The translations under genes and the position numbers were made by a program. From a virus, in IMG/VR virus record IMGVR_UViG_3300048838_000540, positions 1 through 64,000 of that record: a stretch of DNA of 64,000 nt. The stretch is one strand, 5' to 3'. The first letter of the stretch is position 1. The number at the start of each line of letters is the position of its first letter. The notes below the pieces were generated by a model, which made no database searches, had not been told where the DNA came from, and saw only the letters and a program-made list of their open reading frames with translations. Below, one piece after another: positions 28,301-35,993 of this stretch.

Positions 28301-28902
28301 AGATGTATATGGTCACCTGTGGCTTCGGGGTTAAAAAAGACGAACTCTTTGGTCGGGCCCTTCAAGTATTTTGCTACCTTCTTTGAGCCGGGCTTCCCCT
28401 CGATGTAAAACATGAGGTTGTGGTCCTTTATCCATTGAGCGCCTTCTGAAGACAGAAGCCACTGTACCAAGTTGTCAGATAATTCGAAGTCAGCTGCTTT
28501 GCCATGATAGTGGGCTGAGGCCTTGTTTGTGTGGCGGCGTAGAGAGTTGATCTTTACGGTAGGCCCACTATAGGTGGCAAGTGCTGACTTGAACGTGTTA
28601 CAAATAGTAGTATCCACTGGAGTGTAGAGCAGGAACCCAAAGAAGGTCCCCTCTGAGCATCATTTCCTTTTCTTAGAAGCTGCTTTCCACGGGTGGATAT
28701 TCAGAAGTGTGTCTATCTGACGCGATTGATACTGCATCAGTGACCGGAGCGTGTCTTGTGAATTGTTCAACCGATCTACTTCAGACTGCAGATATTGCAG
28801 CTTAGAAGCGTTCCAGTTGATTACGTGGTCTACCGTTGTTTTGGTGAAGTAGCCAAGAGCGAATAGACCAATCACAAGCAACGCTCGTTTGACATTTTCC
28901 AT
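28273..28902 (-). CDS. Membrane-anchored M15-like peptidase, two halves joined by TGA as Trp
   Basis: 209 residues from ATG 28902. Residues 7-25 (LLVIGLFALGYFTKTTV) are a membrane anchor, followed by a coiled-coil linker and, after TGA at 28660-28662 (KKRK-W-CSEG), a domain with SLRRHTNKASAHYHGKAADF and GDHIHL. The H...D and HxH spacing is that of D-Ala-D-Ala carboxypeptidase/M15 endolysins (SxHxxGxAvDf ... HiHl). It would cut peptidoglycan peptides. With TGA as stop the gene would break into an 80-residue spanin-like protein and a headless peptidase. Confidence 0.7.
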
Positions 28903-28920
28903 ATATTATATGTTAAATGT

Positions 28921-28951
28921 TCGATAAGTGTGGTGATTACGAGGACCACAC
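28921..28951 (-). terminator. Hairpin after 28.97 kb gene
   Basis: On the - strand GTGTGGT-CCTCGTAATC-ACCACAC, followed by TTATC; a weak terminator-like hairpin between two genes. Confidence 0.4.
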
Positions 28952-28969
28952 TAGTATGAGTCTTATCCT

Positions 28970-29284
28970 TTAATAGAGCAGGCGCATTGCCTTATCTATC
29001 CACGTAAATTCGACGACCTGAGCTTTTTCTGTGTTGTGGTTGATCGGAACAAAAGGTTCGATCACTACGTCATCAGAGAGCGAAAGATTCCCTACTATCT
29101 TGCCTCGTTTTATGAAGGCTCTTTTATAGAGAAGCGCTCGGCCCAGTTTATTCGCAGTTCATTGGAGACCGTAAGGGGAGTAAGAGACGTTTAGCGCGTA
29201 CTTATCCTTCTTCCTGCGGAGTACCCATAGCTTCTTCGCTGCTATATGGGCAATTAGTTCTGGTGTGATTTCTCGAATTACCAT
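28970..29284 (-). CDS. Hypothetical protein, one TGA read as Trp
   Basis: 104 residues from ATG 29284 to TAA 28970, overlapping the end of the 29.2-29.7 kb gene. TGA at 29159-29161 gives SPYGLQ-W-TANKLGRALLYK. With it the frame covers a stretch that otherwise seems empty, and the codon style matches. Body shows VVIEPFVPINHNTEKAQVVEF. Function unknown. It is the last gene going leftward-to-rightward along the block that uses sense TGA. Confidence 0.65.
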
Positions 29285-29699
29285 GCTTTACTTGTAGTAC
29301 CTCATCATATTCGATGGGTAGGTGAACGTTAGTGATTTTTTCTTCGTAGACTCTTTCGAAGAGAAGCGCGATTTGCACCTTTTTGTAGTAGGTGTCTAGC
29401 AGCTCCACCTTAAAGATCTCGGTGGATGCCTTAGCGATATCCAGCAAGGTGTCAACATAGTGTCGCAGCTCGATAAGCTTAAGATACTTGTTGTCGAGGC
29501 CTTTCGTAGGAAGCGCGTAAGTGTTTCCACGTCGTCCCATTGCTGTTCCATCGACCGCTCCATATTCGAGTACCGTTGTTGGTGTGTAGCCAGCTAGTGA
29601 GCTCGAGAAAACTAAGATCTCATTCTCACCTACTTCGCTAGACGTCAGCGGTGTCGTTAATTGGAGTTCAAAGTTAGACGTTTTTTTTGACATATCCAA
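29202..29699 (-). CDS. Macro-like 'GSNLAG' family protein
   Basis: 165 residues. VGENEILVFSSSLAGYT, VLEYGAVDGTAMGRRGNTYALPTK and the following helix resemble a widespread phage/bacterial family (A1S_2505-like) with the pattern iFVFGsNLaG...Ga...G..gnsYAiPTkd. That family may bind a nucleotide or ADP-ribose-like ligand, but its role is not established. Here the second motif residue is S for G. First gene of the block with no sense TGA. Confidence 0.5.
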   Translation of the reverse strand: MDMSKKTSNFELQLTTPLTSSEVGENEILVFSSSLAGYTPTTVLEYGAVDGTAMGRRGNTYALPTKGLDNKYLKLIELRHYVDTLLDIAKASTEIFKVELLDTYYKKVQIALLFERVYEEKITNVHLPIEYDEVLQVKHGNSRNHTRTNCPYSSEEAMGTPQEEG

Positions 29700-29732
29700 C
29701 CTTTTGGCTAACTATTTGTTAAAAAATATTTT

Positions 29733-30359
29733 TCAGAGCTCAGGGACTTCCGAAAAGTTCGGCTTTTCCTCGACTACTTTGTTGTGTTCACCTCTTGTGA
29801 GTGGGGCGATTGGTCGATTAGCGAGCTCCTCAACGAGGGCTTCGTTGTCTCGAATTCGCTGACGATACAGCTTGTGGACGATACGATAGAAATCGACGTC
29901 ATCAGGCATTTCGATGAGTCCGCTAACGTGTGAGCTCAGGAAGTTGCGCCCAGATCCGTTCTCGAACAGAGCCTTCTTGTCGTCTTTAACAGGAAGCAAC
30001 TCTCCTTCTTCGTAGCAGATCTTACCACCTAGCACAGAGTCCCAAAGGAGAAGCGCAGAAGTGCCGATACCAACCATCGGTATCTTTTTCTGGATGTACC
30101 ACTGAAGAGAGTAGACTCGGAATGCTTCGTACCACTGGTCTTGGCCAGGTACGGCTGGTGGAGTCTTAAATGTCGGGTAGAATCCTGATGTCGTGCAATT
30201 GATTCCGCCCGTGTCGAGCAAGATGAGAACGTCTACGTTGACCCGTTTATGTGGATTAATAGAGAAGGCGTTATCGCCCTCCATCAAGAATAGTAGCTTG
30301 AGACGATGCTCCTCAGCTAGAAGAGCAGGATTTGACGCAGTTAAAAGTCCTATGGTCAT
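29733..30359 (-). CDS. Class I glutamine amidotransferase-like protein, nucleophile lost
   Basis: 208 residues. VNVDVLILLDTGGINCTTS and KIPMVGIGTSALLLWDS follow the layout of class I GATase/C26 peptidase folds, where the second motif is normally G-I-C-x-G with the catalytic Cys. Here Cys is replaced (GIGTS), so hydrolysis by the usual mechanism is unlikely. Stop is TGA (in-frame TAG seven codons later). The ATG overlaps the upstream TGA (ATGA). Role unknown; a binding or regulatory version is a guess. Confidence 0.45.
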   Translation of the reverse strand: MTIGLLTASNPALLAEEHRLKLLFLMEGDNAFSINPHKRVNVDVLILLDTGGINCTTSGFYPTFKTPPAVPGQDQWYEAFRVYSLQWYIQKKIPMVGIGTSALLLWDSVLGGKICYEEGELLPVKDDKKALFENGSGRNFLSSHVSGLIEMPDDVDFYRIVHKLYRQRIRDNEALVEELANRPIAPLTRGEHNKVVEEKPNFSEVPEL

Positions 30360-30706
30360 CGTTTCTTGTTTCGTGCTGTGAGGTAGCGGTTAAGCGCTTT
30401 ACCTAAGGTCTCTACAAAAGACATTGTAGCAGCTTCTCCAGCTATTTTTACGAAGTACGGACGTTCCCCTCGCTTGAGATCGCGTATGACCATTACCTTA
30501 CCTGACAGGATGATCTGGTGCATCGTACCAGTAGTCAGGTCAGTATGTGAGTACTCGTAAGCGACACCATCAGTGCGTTGTAGGTGCACGAACACGTCGC
30601 TCCATGTGGGCCTACGGTCGTATGAGACGCAGAAGATATCGTTATCCCACAGCTTTTTCCAGATTGCTTTTGGCACTTGACGCCTTAGCATCAACTTCTG
30701 CAACAT
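30356..30706 (-). CDS. Hypothetical protein
   Basis: 116 residues, ends in TGA within an ATGA overlap. Beta-rich middle (VFVHLQRTDGVAYEYSH) and a C-terminal helix FVETLGKALNRYLTARNK that recalls the endings of the proteins at 39.4 and 39.7 kb. Possibly a distant member of that family. Function unknown. Confidence 0.5.
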   Translation of the reverse strand: MLQKLMLRRQVPKAIWKKLWDNDIFCVSYDRRPTWSDVFVHLQRTDGVAYEYSHTDLTTGTMHQIILSGKVMVIRDLKRGERPYFVKIAGEAATMSFVETLGKALNRYLTARNKKR

Positions 30707-31034
30707 AGGTCTTCAGTTTAACAGTAAAAGATATTATCGCGAGCTCGAGAGCTCTGTGCATGTGGTAGTGGTAGATGCACACAGGTAGGACATCAGCATC
30801 CTGTAAGGAGTAGCGAACTTCTACACTGTTGAAGTAAGGCCGGGCAACCCATAGGCGCCCATCTTTACGCAGTTCGAAGCTAATTCGCGCTAAGTCCCAA
30901 TACATCTCGAGGAGCTCTCTAAAGGTAGAGCACCTTGGCATGAGTGCAGACGGTAGTTGGCTTTCGCCCCAATCGGGCTTTAGCTCTCGTTCGCAAATAA
31001 TAAGTGACACTGACTCCCACCGTGAGTGTTTCAT
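30642..31034 (-). CDS. Hypothetical protein
   Basis: 130 residues from ATG 31034 (MKHSRWESVSLIICERE). Overlaps the gene upstream by 116 nt in another frame. Aromatic beta-rich body and a C-terminal helix MHRALELAIISFTVKLK, the same style of ending as the small paralogues of this phage. A longer start at 31097 is possible. Confidence 0.5.
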   Translation of the reverse strand: MKHSRWESVSLIICERELKPDWGESQLPSALMPRCSTFRELLEMYWDLARISFELRKDGRLWVARPYFNSVEVRYSLQDADVLPVCIYHYHMHRALELAIISFTVKLKTYVAEVDAKASSAKSNLEKAVG

Positions 31035-31191
31035 GTTGTTTGATTGCGGAGCGTCGCAGTGCTTTGATTTGAGCTTTTCGGCCCACCTCTTTAGCACGAT
31101 TAAATTTATCGATAGGTAACTGTTCTTGTATGTCTTCGTGAAGATCGTACAGATCCTCTAGGTATTGTTCTACTAACTTCCAACGGTCCAT
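30919..31191 (-). CDS. Small helical hypothetical protein
   Basis: 90 residues. The first 60 residues look like a real helical protein (WKLVEQYLEDLYDLHEDIQE, KEVGRKAQIKALRRSA); the basic C-terminal third overlaps the next gene in a different frame. ATG sits in a TAATGG junction with the lipoprotein gene upstream. Function unknown. Confidence 0.45.
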   Translation of the reverse strand: MDRWKLVEQYLEDLYDLHEDIQEQLPIDKFNRAKEVGRKAQIKALRRSAIKQHETLTVGVSVTYYLRTRAKARLGRKPTTVCTHAKVLYL

Positions 31192-31412
31192 TATCGCGAG
31201 GTTGTTACCTTGTAATTATACGTCGAATCGTTCGTGAAGGTGATCTCGATGACCACTTTCTTCGGCTTGAGTTTCTGTTGTTCCCAGATGACGGAGCCCG
31301 GTATAATAACCAGGTCCTCCTTCTTTTCTTGACGAAGCATGGGCATGTAGGACGTATCTTCTTGAGAGCATCCTACGAACAGCAGTGCTAGTATTACTAG
31401 TAATTTCCGCAT
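31191..31412 (-). CDS. Small lipoprotein
   Basis: 73 residues with a lipoprotein signal: MRKLLVILALLFVGC, lipobox FVGC, followed by a polar Ser/Glu-rich tail and a beta-type C-terminus. Would be anchored in the outer or inner membrane after processing. Could act as an outer spanin or as a surface exclusion protein; nothing decides between these. Confidence 0.6.
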   Translation of the reverse strand: MRKLLVILALLFVGCSQEDTSYMPMLRQEKKEDLVIIPGSVIWEQQKLKPKKVVIEITFTNDSTYNYKVTTSR

Positions 31413-31984
31413 TTGTATTTGAAATACTGGTGAGGAGTAATTTTCGGAGGGATACTTTTAGGTATAGGTAGAGTAGCCATAAAGACGTTGACTACGTAGT
31501 CAATCTTCCTCAGGGTTATGTTCGGCTTGAGCAGCTCAATACAACGTGTTGCATCCGATATCACTGCAGCTGGGTCAGTGAATATCTTGAATGCATCTAG
31601 CCGTTGGATAGGCGCTCGCTTCGATACTATAGACGCTTGCCAATACAGGTCTTTAGGCACGTGCTCTTGGCGAAGCATTGAAAAAGCCTCTTCGTCTGAG
31701 ACGATAGAGGTGTAGAATGCGGACGAGGGGATATACAGATGAGCCTCCTTCTTAGAGAAAGCTTCAAGGATAGAGTCGAACACACGATCGCGCGATTCAC
31801 GATCTTCGAAACGAATAGAGCGCATCACTCCCTTAGGAGTAAGGCACCCAATCGCTGGATGACTCTTTAGTGGTCGCTTGACCAGAAAGTCGTCATCCTT
31901 GTGCACTCGTATTACGCCTTCGAGCTGAGTAACAACTATGTTACCAGATTTCAGGCCGTAAGTGTGAGGGAATATGATTAACAT
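31397..31984 (-). CDS. Hypothetical protein
   Basis: 195 residues from ATG 31984, which overlaps the upstream TAA (ATGTTAA). Contains strands and helices without recognisable motif (GVIRVHKDDDFLVKRPLKSH; DRESRDRVFDSILEAFSKKE). Function unknown. Confidence 0.55.
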   Translation of the reverse strand: MLIIFPHTYGLKSGNIVVTQLEGVIRVHKDDDFLVKRPLKSHPAIGCLTPKGVMRSIRFEDRESRDRVFDSILEAFSKKEAHLYIPSSAFYTSIVSDEEAFSMLRQEHVPKDLYWQASIVSKRAPIQRLDAFKIFTDPAAVISDATRCIELLKPNITLRKIDYVVNVFMATLPIPKSIPPKITPHQYFKYKCGNY

Positions 31985-32574
31985 ATGAACGTATGATCTA
32001 AGATTAACTCGCAATACTGCGAGAAACCTACAAGGATAGTTAGACGTTTCTTTAGAGTTACGCGGTTCACTAAGACTTCGTAGACTTCTTCGTCCTCTAC
32101 AAAAATAGCTTGTACTACGCCCTTACAATGCTCTCCGACAATAGTAGCCTTGTTTAAGACTAAGTTGTGCAGAACAGTTGTTACGTAGTATTCTGACGCT
32201 GGGAGAGTATCGAGAAGGCGTGTTTCTTTTTCGAACGAGAGCTTGAATGCTCCAGTCAGATAGAAGTCTTTGGGCAGGATTAGTATGCCACGCAGTCCTA
32301 ACTTAGGTAGATACACGATATTTTGTGCTTCTTTGACGTAAGTCGCAAAGTGTTCGTGCGACTTAGGCAGGTGTGTAGGATGTACGTACGGATGTGGAAA
32401 TGGTCCCAACTTAAAAGCTGGAAACGATATTGGAAGATGGAATGTTATCTTGTCTACTGCATCGTGGACAAGGTAAGCTTCGCATCCTACCACACCCTTA
32501 TTTACGTCGAACGAGACAGGGTGAAAGTCTAGTGCAAAACTTACCTTATCCCCGACTCTGTAGTGTTTACGCAA
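31978..32574 (-). CDS. Hypothetical beta-rich protein
   Basis: 198 residues. N-terminus KHYRVGDKVSFALDFHPVSF resembles a small SH3-like barrel; many His and Pro in the middle (GPFPHPYVHPTHLPKSHEHF) could bind metal. Directly overlaps the AAA ATPase gene. Function unknown. Confidence 0.5.
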   Translation of the reverse strand: MRKHYRVGDKVSFALDFHPVSFDVNKGVVGCEAYLVHDAVDKITFHLPISFPAFKLGPFPHPYVHPTHLPKSHEHFATYVKEAQNIVYLPKLGLRGILILPKDFYLTGAFKLSFEKETRLLDTLPASEYYVTTVLHNLVLNKATIVGEHCKGVVQAIFVEDEEVYEVLVNRVTLKKRLTILVGFSQYCELILDHTFIC

Positions 32575-33961
32575 CTTTCCTCAAGTTTGGTGTAGCGCGA
32601 TACTTGTAGAACTTCTCTTTCCACTTCTGTACAGAAGTTTGCGGAGAGAATGTTCCCCACACCTCAGCCAGAGTGGCACTTCCCTTCTTCGTGAGTTCAG
32701 CCAAAGCGGCGTGATTTATCACTAAATCCGAATTCTTTTCAATCCAAGCTGCGAGAGCCGTGATTGTGTGCGGTTTGAGTAGGGAAAGCTCGATCAAGTT
32801 GTGCGCTCGGCCCGGACGACGAAGTGCTGGATCGATCTCAGCAATCGGCTTATTCATAGCAGCGATGGTAGATGTTTTGATGCCCTCGATCTTGAGCCCA
32901 TCCATGAGCTCGAGAAGTGTAGTCAGCACACCGGACTCTGCAACACTTTGGCCCTCGTCAACATAGAAGACAACCGTCTCTACGCCAACAGCCTTCTGCT
33001 GCTCCAAGAAAGAATGCAGAGAACTGCGACCGGCTGGAGAAGTGAGTAATTTTATGGCCGAGTAGTCGAGCTTTACGATAGACTGCTTAGGGTCTTTCGA
33101 AACGCTGGCCAGAATATTGCTGATGAGGGAGGTCTTCCCTGTTCCAGTTGTCCCGACCATGAGCACGTTGCGTCCAGACACCAGTTCGTCGGCAAAGTAC
33201 TCTTGCACTTTTCCAACAGGAATGGAATAGGCCTCGTCGCCCAACTTGATCGAGATTGGGTTAAACGACAGACTTGCGAGCGTGCTATCCATCTCCGAAT
33301 ACGTGTACGACGTACGTTGGAAGGAGAGCCGCCCACCGATCTCGTAGAGCTCAAAGATGTTGAGCCTGTTCGGACCACGACCACTGTCCACTGACGTGAC
33401 TTCCGCAAGATCGACGCACTCCTTTATCAGGTCAAGTAGCGACGCTTGACACACTTCTTCACACTCTTTGTGTGGGAGTAAGAGTCGAATGTTATCTGTC
33501 AGCGAGATTCTGTCGTCCTTCACCCACTCTGCGACATCAAATTTCTCTGAGGTCAGCTTAGCACTTTTGTAGTCCATAGCATTCAAGATGATAGCGTGGG
33601 TAACGCCATCTTCTATTACAGAATAGATTTGCCGGTCCTCAAAGTCTCCACTCGAAATTCTGAGGAGATCAACTATGCCAAGCCTGTTTTTGAGTAGTTC
33701 GACAAAGTAATTCGTCGCTACAAGCTTCTTAAAGTTGATGGTAGTGTACGACCGCGTGCCCATGACTTCTTGGGCGACATCGATGTCCTTCTCTCCAATG
33801 GTCTTCACTTTTTCCACTGCTTTCGAAATTGTACTTGCTGTAGCGGCCTCGCTTTTCGTTTGTGCGTCGAGACTCTTCGAGAAAAGATCTTTGAGAATTG
33901 AGATCAGATACCCCAACACAAGCAGGATACCTACAATGGATACGACATCAAATAAAGTCAT
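32567..33961 (-). CDS. Membrane-anchored AAA+ ATPase
   Basis: 464 residues. Residues 4-22 (VVSIVGILLVLGYLISIL) form an N-terminal membrane helix, followed by a coil, a middle domain and an AAA+ core: Walker A MVGTTGTGKTSL, Walker B VVFYVDEGQSV, sensor 1 STIAAMNKP, arginine finger region ALRRPGRAHN. The architecture resembles FtsH/Bcs1-type anchored AAA proteins but without a protease domain visible. Likely a membrane-bound remodelling ATPase. Trp codons are TGG and the stop is TAA. Confidence 0.75.
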   Translation of the reverse strand: MTLFDVVSIVGILLVLGYLISILKDLFSKSLDAQTKSEAATASTISKAVEKVKTIGEKDIDVAQEVMGTRSYTTINFKKLVATNYFVELLKNRLGIVDLLRISSGDFEDRQIYSVIEDGVTHAIILNAMDYKSAKLTSEKFDVAEWVKDDRISLTDNIRLLLPHKECEEVCQASLLDLIKECVDLAEVTSVDSGRGPNRLNIFELYEIGGRLSFQRTSYTYSEMDSTLASLSFNPISIKLGDEAYSIPVGKVQEYFADELVSGRNVLMVGTTGTGKTSLISNILASVSKDPKQSIVKLDYSAIKLLTSPAGRSSLHSFLEQQKAVGVETVVFYVDEGQSVAESGVLTTLLELMDGLKIEGIKTSTIAAMNKPIAEIDPALRRPGRAHNLIELSLLKPHTITALAAWIEKNSDLVINHAALAELTKKGSATLAEVWGTFSPQTSVQKWKEKFYKYRATPNLRKVA

Positions 33962-34104
33962 AATTTAGTTTGAAAATTGCGCTGCCCTTACTCTAGTCGC
34001 TACCACAAAAGTCTTTCGCGTGGGTCCAGCCACGATACTCGTCTTTAAGGTCCTCCCGGGAGTGCTTCTAGAGCAGGGCGAGCGCAGGTTCACCGCTTAA
34101 TCAA

Positions 34105-34635
34105 CTACTCAGGGAGCGCGGCTAGCTCCCTGAGCTTGAGTTTTGTTTCGTGTATTCTCTTCCTGTAGTGCGGATCTTCAGCATACTTTACCTTGATGAG
34201 CATGTCGATATAATCATCTTCACTCTTCACCCAAGGATTCTGCTTAAGCCGCATTCGCTGCCAGTCTCGGTAATCGAGTACAGAACTTTTGAAGTCTCTG
34301 TACTTTGCGTGTCCCCGATGCGCACCTTGATGGTACTTTCTCGAGTTTACCTTCATACCGAACCTGTTGTGATTCTCGCGATATACTGGCGATTTAAACC
34401 AGTTGGTTTCGTGTACTTCTTGGGCCATCACAACCCAAGGATATTTGAGACTGAACGGAGGGCTCTCGAGAATTTTGATGTGCTCGAGTACCACGTTTCT
34501 ATTGTCTAACGGGCGTTCTAACTCCTTGACAGTGTCAAGCCTAGCGTAGTTGTCGTGAATAAACGCTAAGAGCGCTCCTACGATAACAACTAACTGGAGT
34601 AGCCCCCATACTAGTCTAAGCAGGCATGAACCCAT
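34105..34635 (-). CDS. Membrane-anchored glucosaminidase-like lysin (GH73-type)
   Basis: 176 residues. N-terminal hydrophobic helix (LVWGLLQLVVIVGALLAF), then VVMAQEVHETNWFKSPVYRENHNRFGMK, the pattern of GH73/FlgJ glucosaminidases (QA..E.gwg.S..a...NNlFGiK) with the catalytic Glu in HETNW. C-terminal part SSVLDYRDWQRMRLK also fits. It would cut peptidoglycan glycan chains. About 140 nt of apparently non-coding sequence separates it from the AAA gene. Confidence 0.65.
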   Translation of the reverse strand: MGSCLLRLVWGLLQLVVIVGALLAFIHDNYARLDTVKELERPLDNRNVVLEHIKILESPPFSLKYPWVVMAQEVHETNWFKSPVYRENHNRFGMKVNSRKYHQGAHRGHAKYRDFKSSVLDYRDWQRMRLKQNPWVKSEDDYIDMLIKVKYAEDPHYRKRIHETKLKLRELAALPE

Positions 34636-35047
34636 GAGGCGTCGCCTTTAGCCTGCCCTGCTCCAGTAATGTCACGACGTCTTCGAGCACTGCTAAGCAC
34701 TCTTTAAACACCACGTTTAGATTGTGCGCAGTGAGATCAGATGGCACAGTCCACGAGTTCACTCCAAGTTCAAACATCCCGGCATTTACAGAGACTTCTG
34801 TAGGCGGAGTTAAGTTGAACCGAGTAAGGGACCATGCAGCCTTAGTCCGATTCTTATCGAGGTGCTTCACTATCTCCGCCCTTAAAGAAGGGTAGGTGTG
34901 TGAGTTCTCTAACTGAATGGCGCGAATACGCAGCAGCAGGGCTTTAGGCATCCGCCTCGATTTGCTCAAGTTGAACCGCACTTTCAGATCGTGATCCTGC
35001 GAAATGGTGAGACTGCACTTGCGGAATGTAGTCTTGATGCTCCTCAT
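34616..35047 (-). CDS. Basic hypothetical protein
   Basis: 143 residues with a basic N-terminal half (FNLSKSRRMPKALLLRIRAI) and a helical end (VVFKECLAVLEDVVTLLEQG). ATG overlaps the TGA stop of the upstream gene (ATGA). Function unknown. Confidence 0.5.
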   Translation of the reverse strand: MRSIKTTFRKCSLTISQDHDLKVRFNLSKSRRMPKALLLRIRAIQLENSHTYPSLRAEIVKHLDKNRTKAAWSLTRFNLTPPTEVSVNAGMFELGVNSWTVPSDLTAHNLNVVFKECLAVLEDVVTLLEQGRLKATPHGFMPA

Positions 35048-35919
35048 GGTATGTAGAGTTCATCGTCATCGAAATCGGGGATCTGCGGGATAACCTCGTC
35101 GCTATCGTCTTCGAAATCAGGAATCTCGGGAATAGCCAGCACGAACACTTTTGGTGTCGGTGCAGGCAAGTGCAGAACTTCTCCGCGTGCCTTACCCAGT
35201 TGTGCGAACAGGAGCTCGAGCTGGTGCGTCGTTGCGCGCGCACTGTAATCCTGGATTTGCGGGATTACGTTCATACCGCGACTTTTAATCGAGGCGGTTT
35301 CGAGCAGGGAGGTTAGTCCCCGGTAAGCCTCGGTGACGTCGCTGAAGGTGTAGCCAAACATTTCGAATTTTCCGGACGTAGCGACAAGTGAATCCTCTAT
35401 GTACGCTCCGTAGTGGGAGTGCTGGACAGTTACGGTCGTGATTCCAGACAAAGATGCTACGGGCGTGTTCACCCGCGCTTCGATGAAAGTACTCATCTTC
35501 ACATGTCTTGCGTAAGTGCGGAGATCCTCGCCCATTACGAGCAGAGTCGGAGATGCGTGGGACACACGAAGAGGTGCCCGTAGGATGAAATTCTCAGGGT
35601 TATACCCGTCGAATTTCTGCCCACGACGAGTGTGCAAACGGATATCCTGAAGTTGCTGTTGAGCGAAGTGCTGTTCGAAAGCCACGGGCACCCGCCATTC
35701 ACTTTTAAAGACGTTACCCCGGTCAGGGTACACGATCTTTACGAAGCCCCGCAGCTCATTTTTCTGGACAGCGAGTCGAATCCACGTACCGCCAGTAGGG
35801 TCCCAGATTACGCCGCCTTGGAGCTCGTAGCCCTCCTTCGGAAGAAATACCGTTTTATGTTGCTCGGGCAAGTACTGCCTCAGAGCGTAGATGGCTGCAG
35901 CCAAGTTTTTATTTTCCAT
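35044..35919 (-). CDS. Hypothetical protein with acidic QIPDF-type tail; TGA stop
   Basis: 291 residues. Beta-rich body and an acidic tail with repeated IPDF/IPQIPDF motifs. The stop is TGA in an ATGA overlap. Reading it as Trp would add about 40 residues in the shadow frame of the next gene, with two further TGA codons, so TGA must be a true stop here. This is one of the best markers that this block uses TGA as a stop. Function unknown. Confidence 0.6.
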   Translation of the reverse strand: MENKNLAAAIYALRQYLPEQHKTVFLPKEGYELQGGVIWDPTGGTWIRLAVQKNELRGFVKIVYPDRGNVFKSEWRVPVAFEQHFAQQQLQDIRLHTRRGQKFDGYNPENFILRAPLRVSHASPTLLVMGEDLRTYARHVKMSTFIEARVNTPVASLSGITTVTVQHSHYGAYIEDSLVATSGKFEMFGYTFSDVTEAYRGLTSLLETASIKSRGMNVIPQIQDYSARATTHQLELLFAQLGKARGEVLHLPAPTPKVFVLAIPEIPDFEDDSDEVIPQIPDFDDDELYIP

Positions 35920-35940
35920 TGTTGAGATGTGTAGAACATT

Positions 35941-35982
35941 AAAAAAGAAAAGTCCCCGACTCTTTTGCCGAGGACTTTTGTG
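35941..35982 (-). terminator. Rho-independent terminator after 36.0 kb gene
   Basis: On the - strand AAGTCCTCGG-CAAAAGAG-TCGGGGACTT followed by TTCTTTTTT. Separates the 36-37 kb gene from the 35 kb gene. Confidence 0.75.
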
Positions 35983-35993
35983 AGCTGGAGGGA

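Noticed and set aside
33962-34104. Protein-like stretch (KHSREDLKDEYRGWTHAKD) after an in-frame TAG
   Set aside because: No start codon and blocked by TAG; too short to call a gene, although it looks protein-like.
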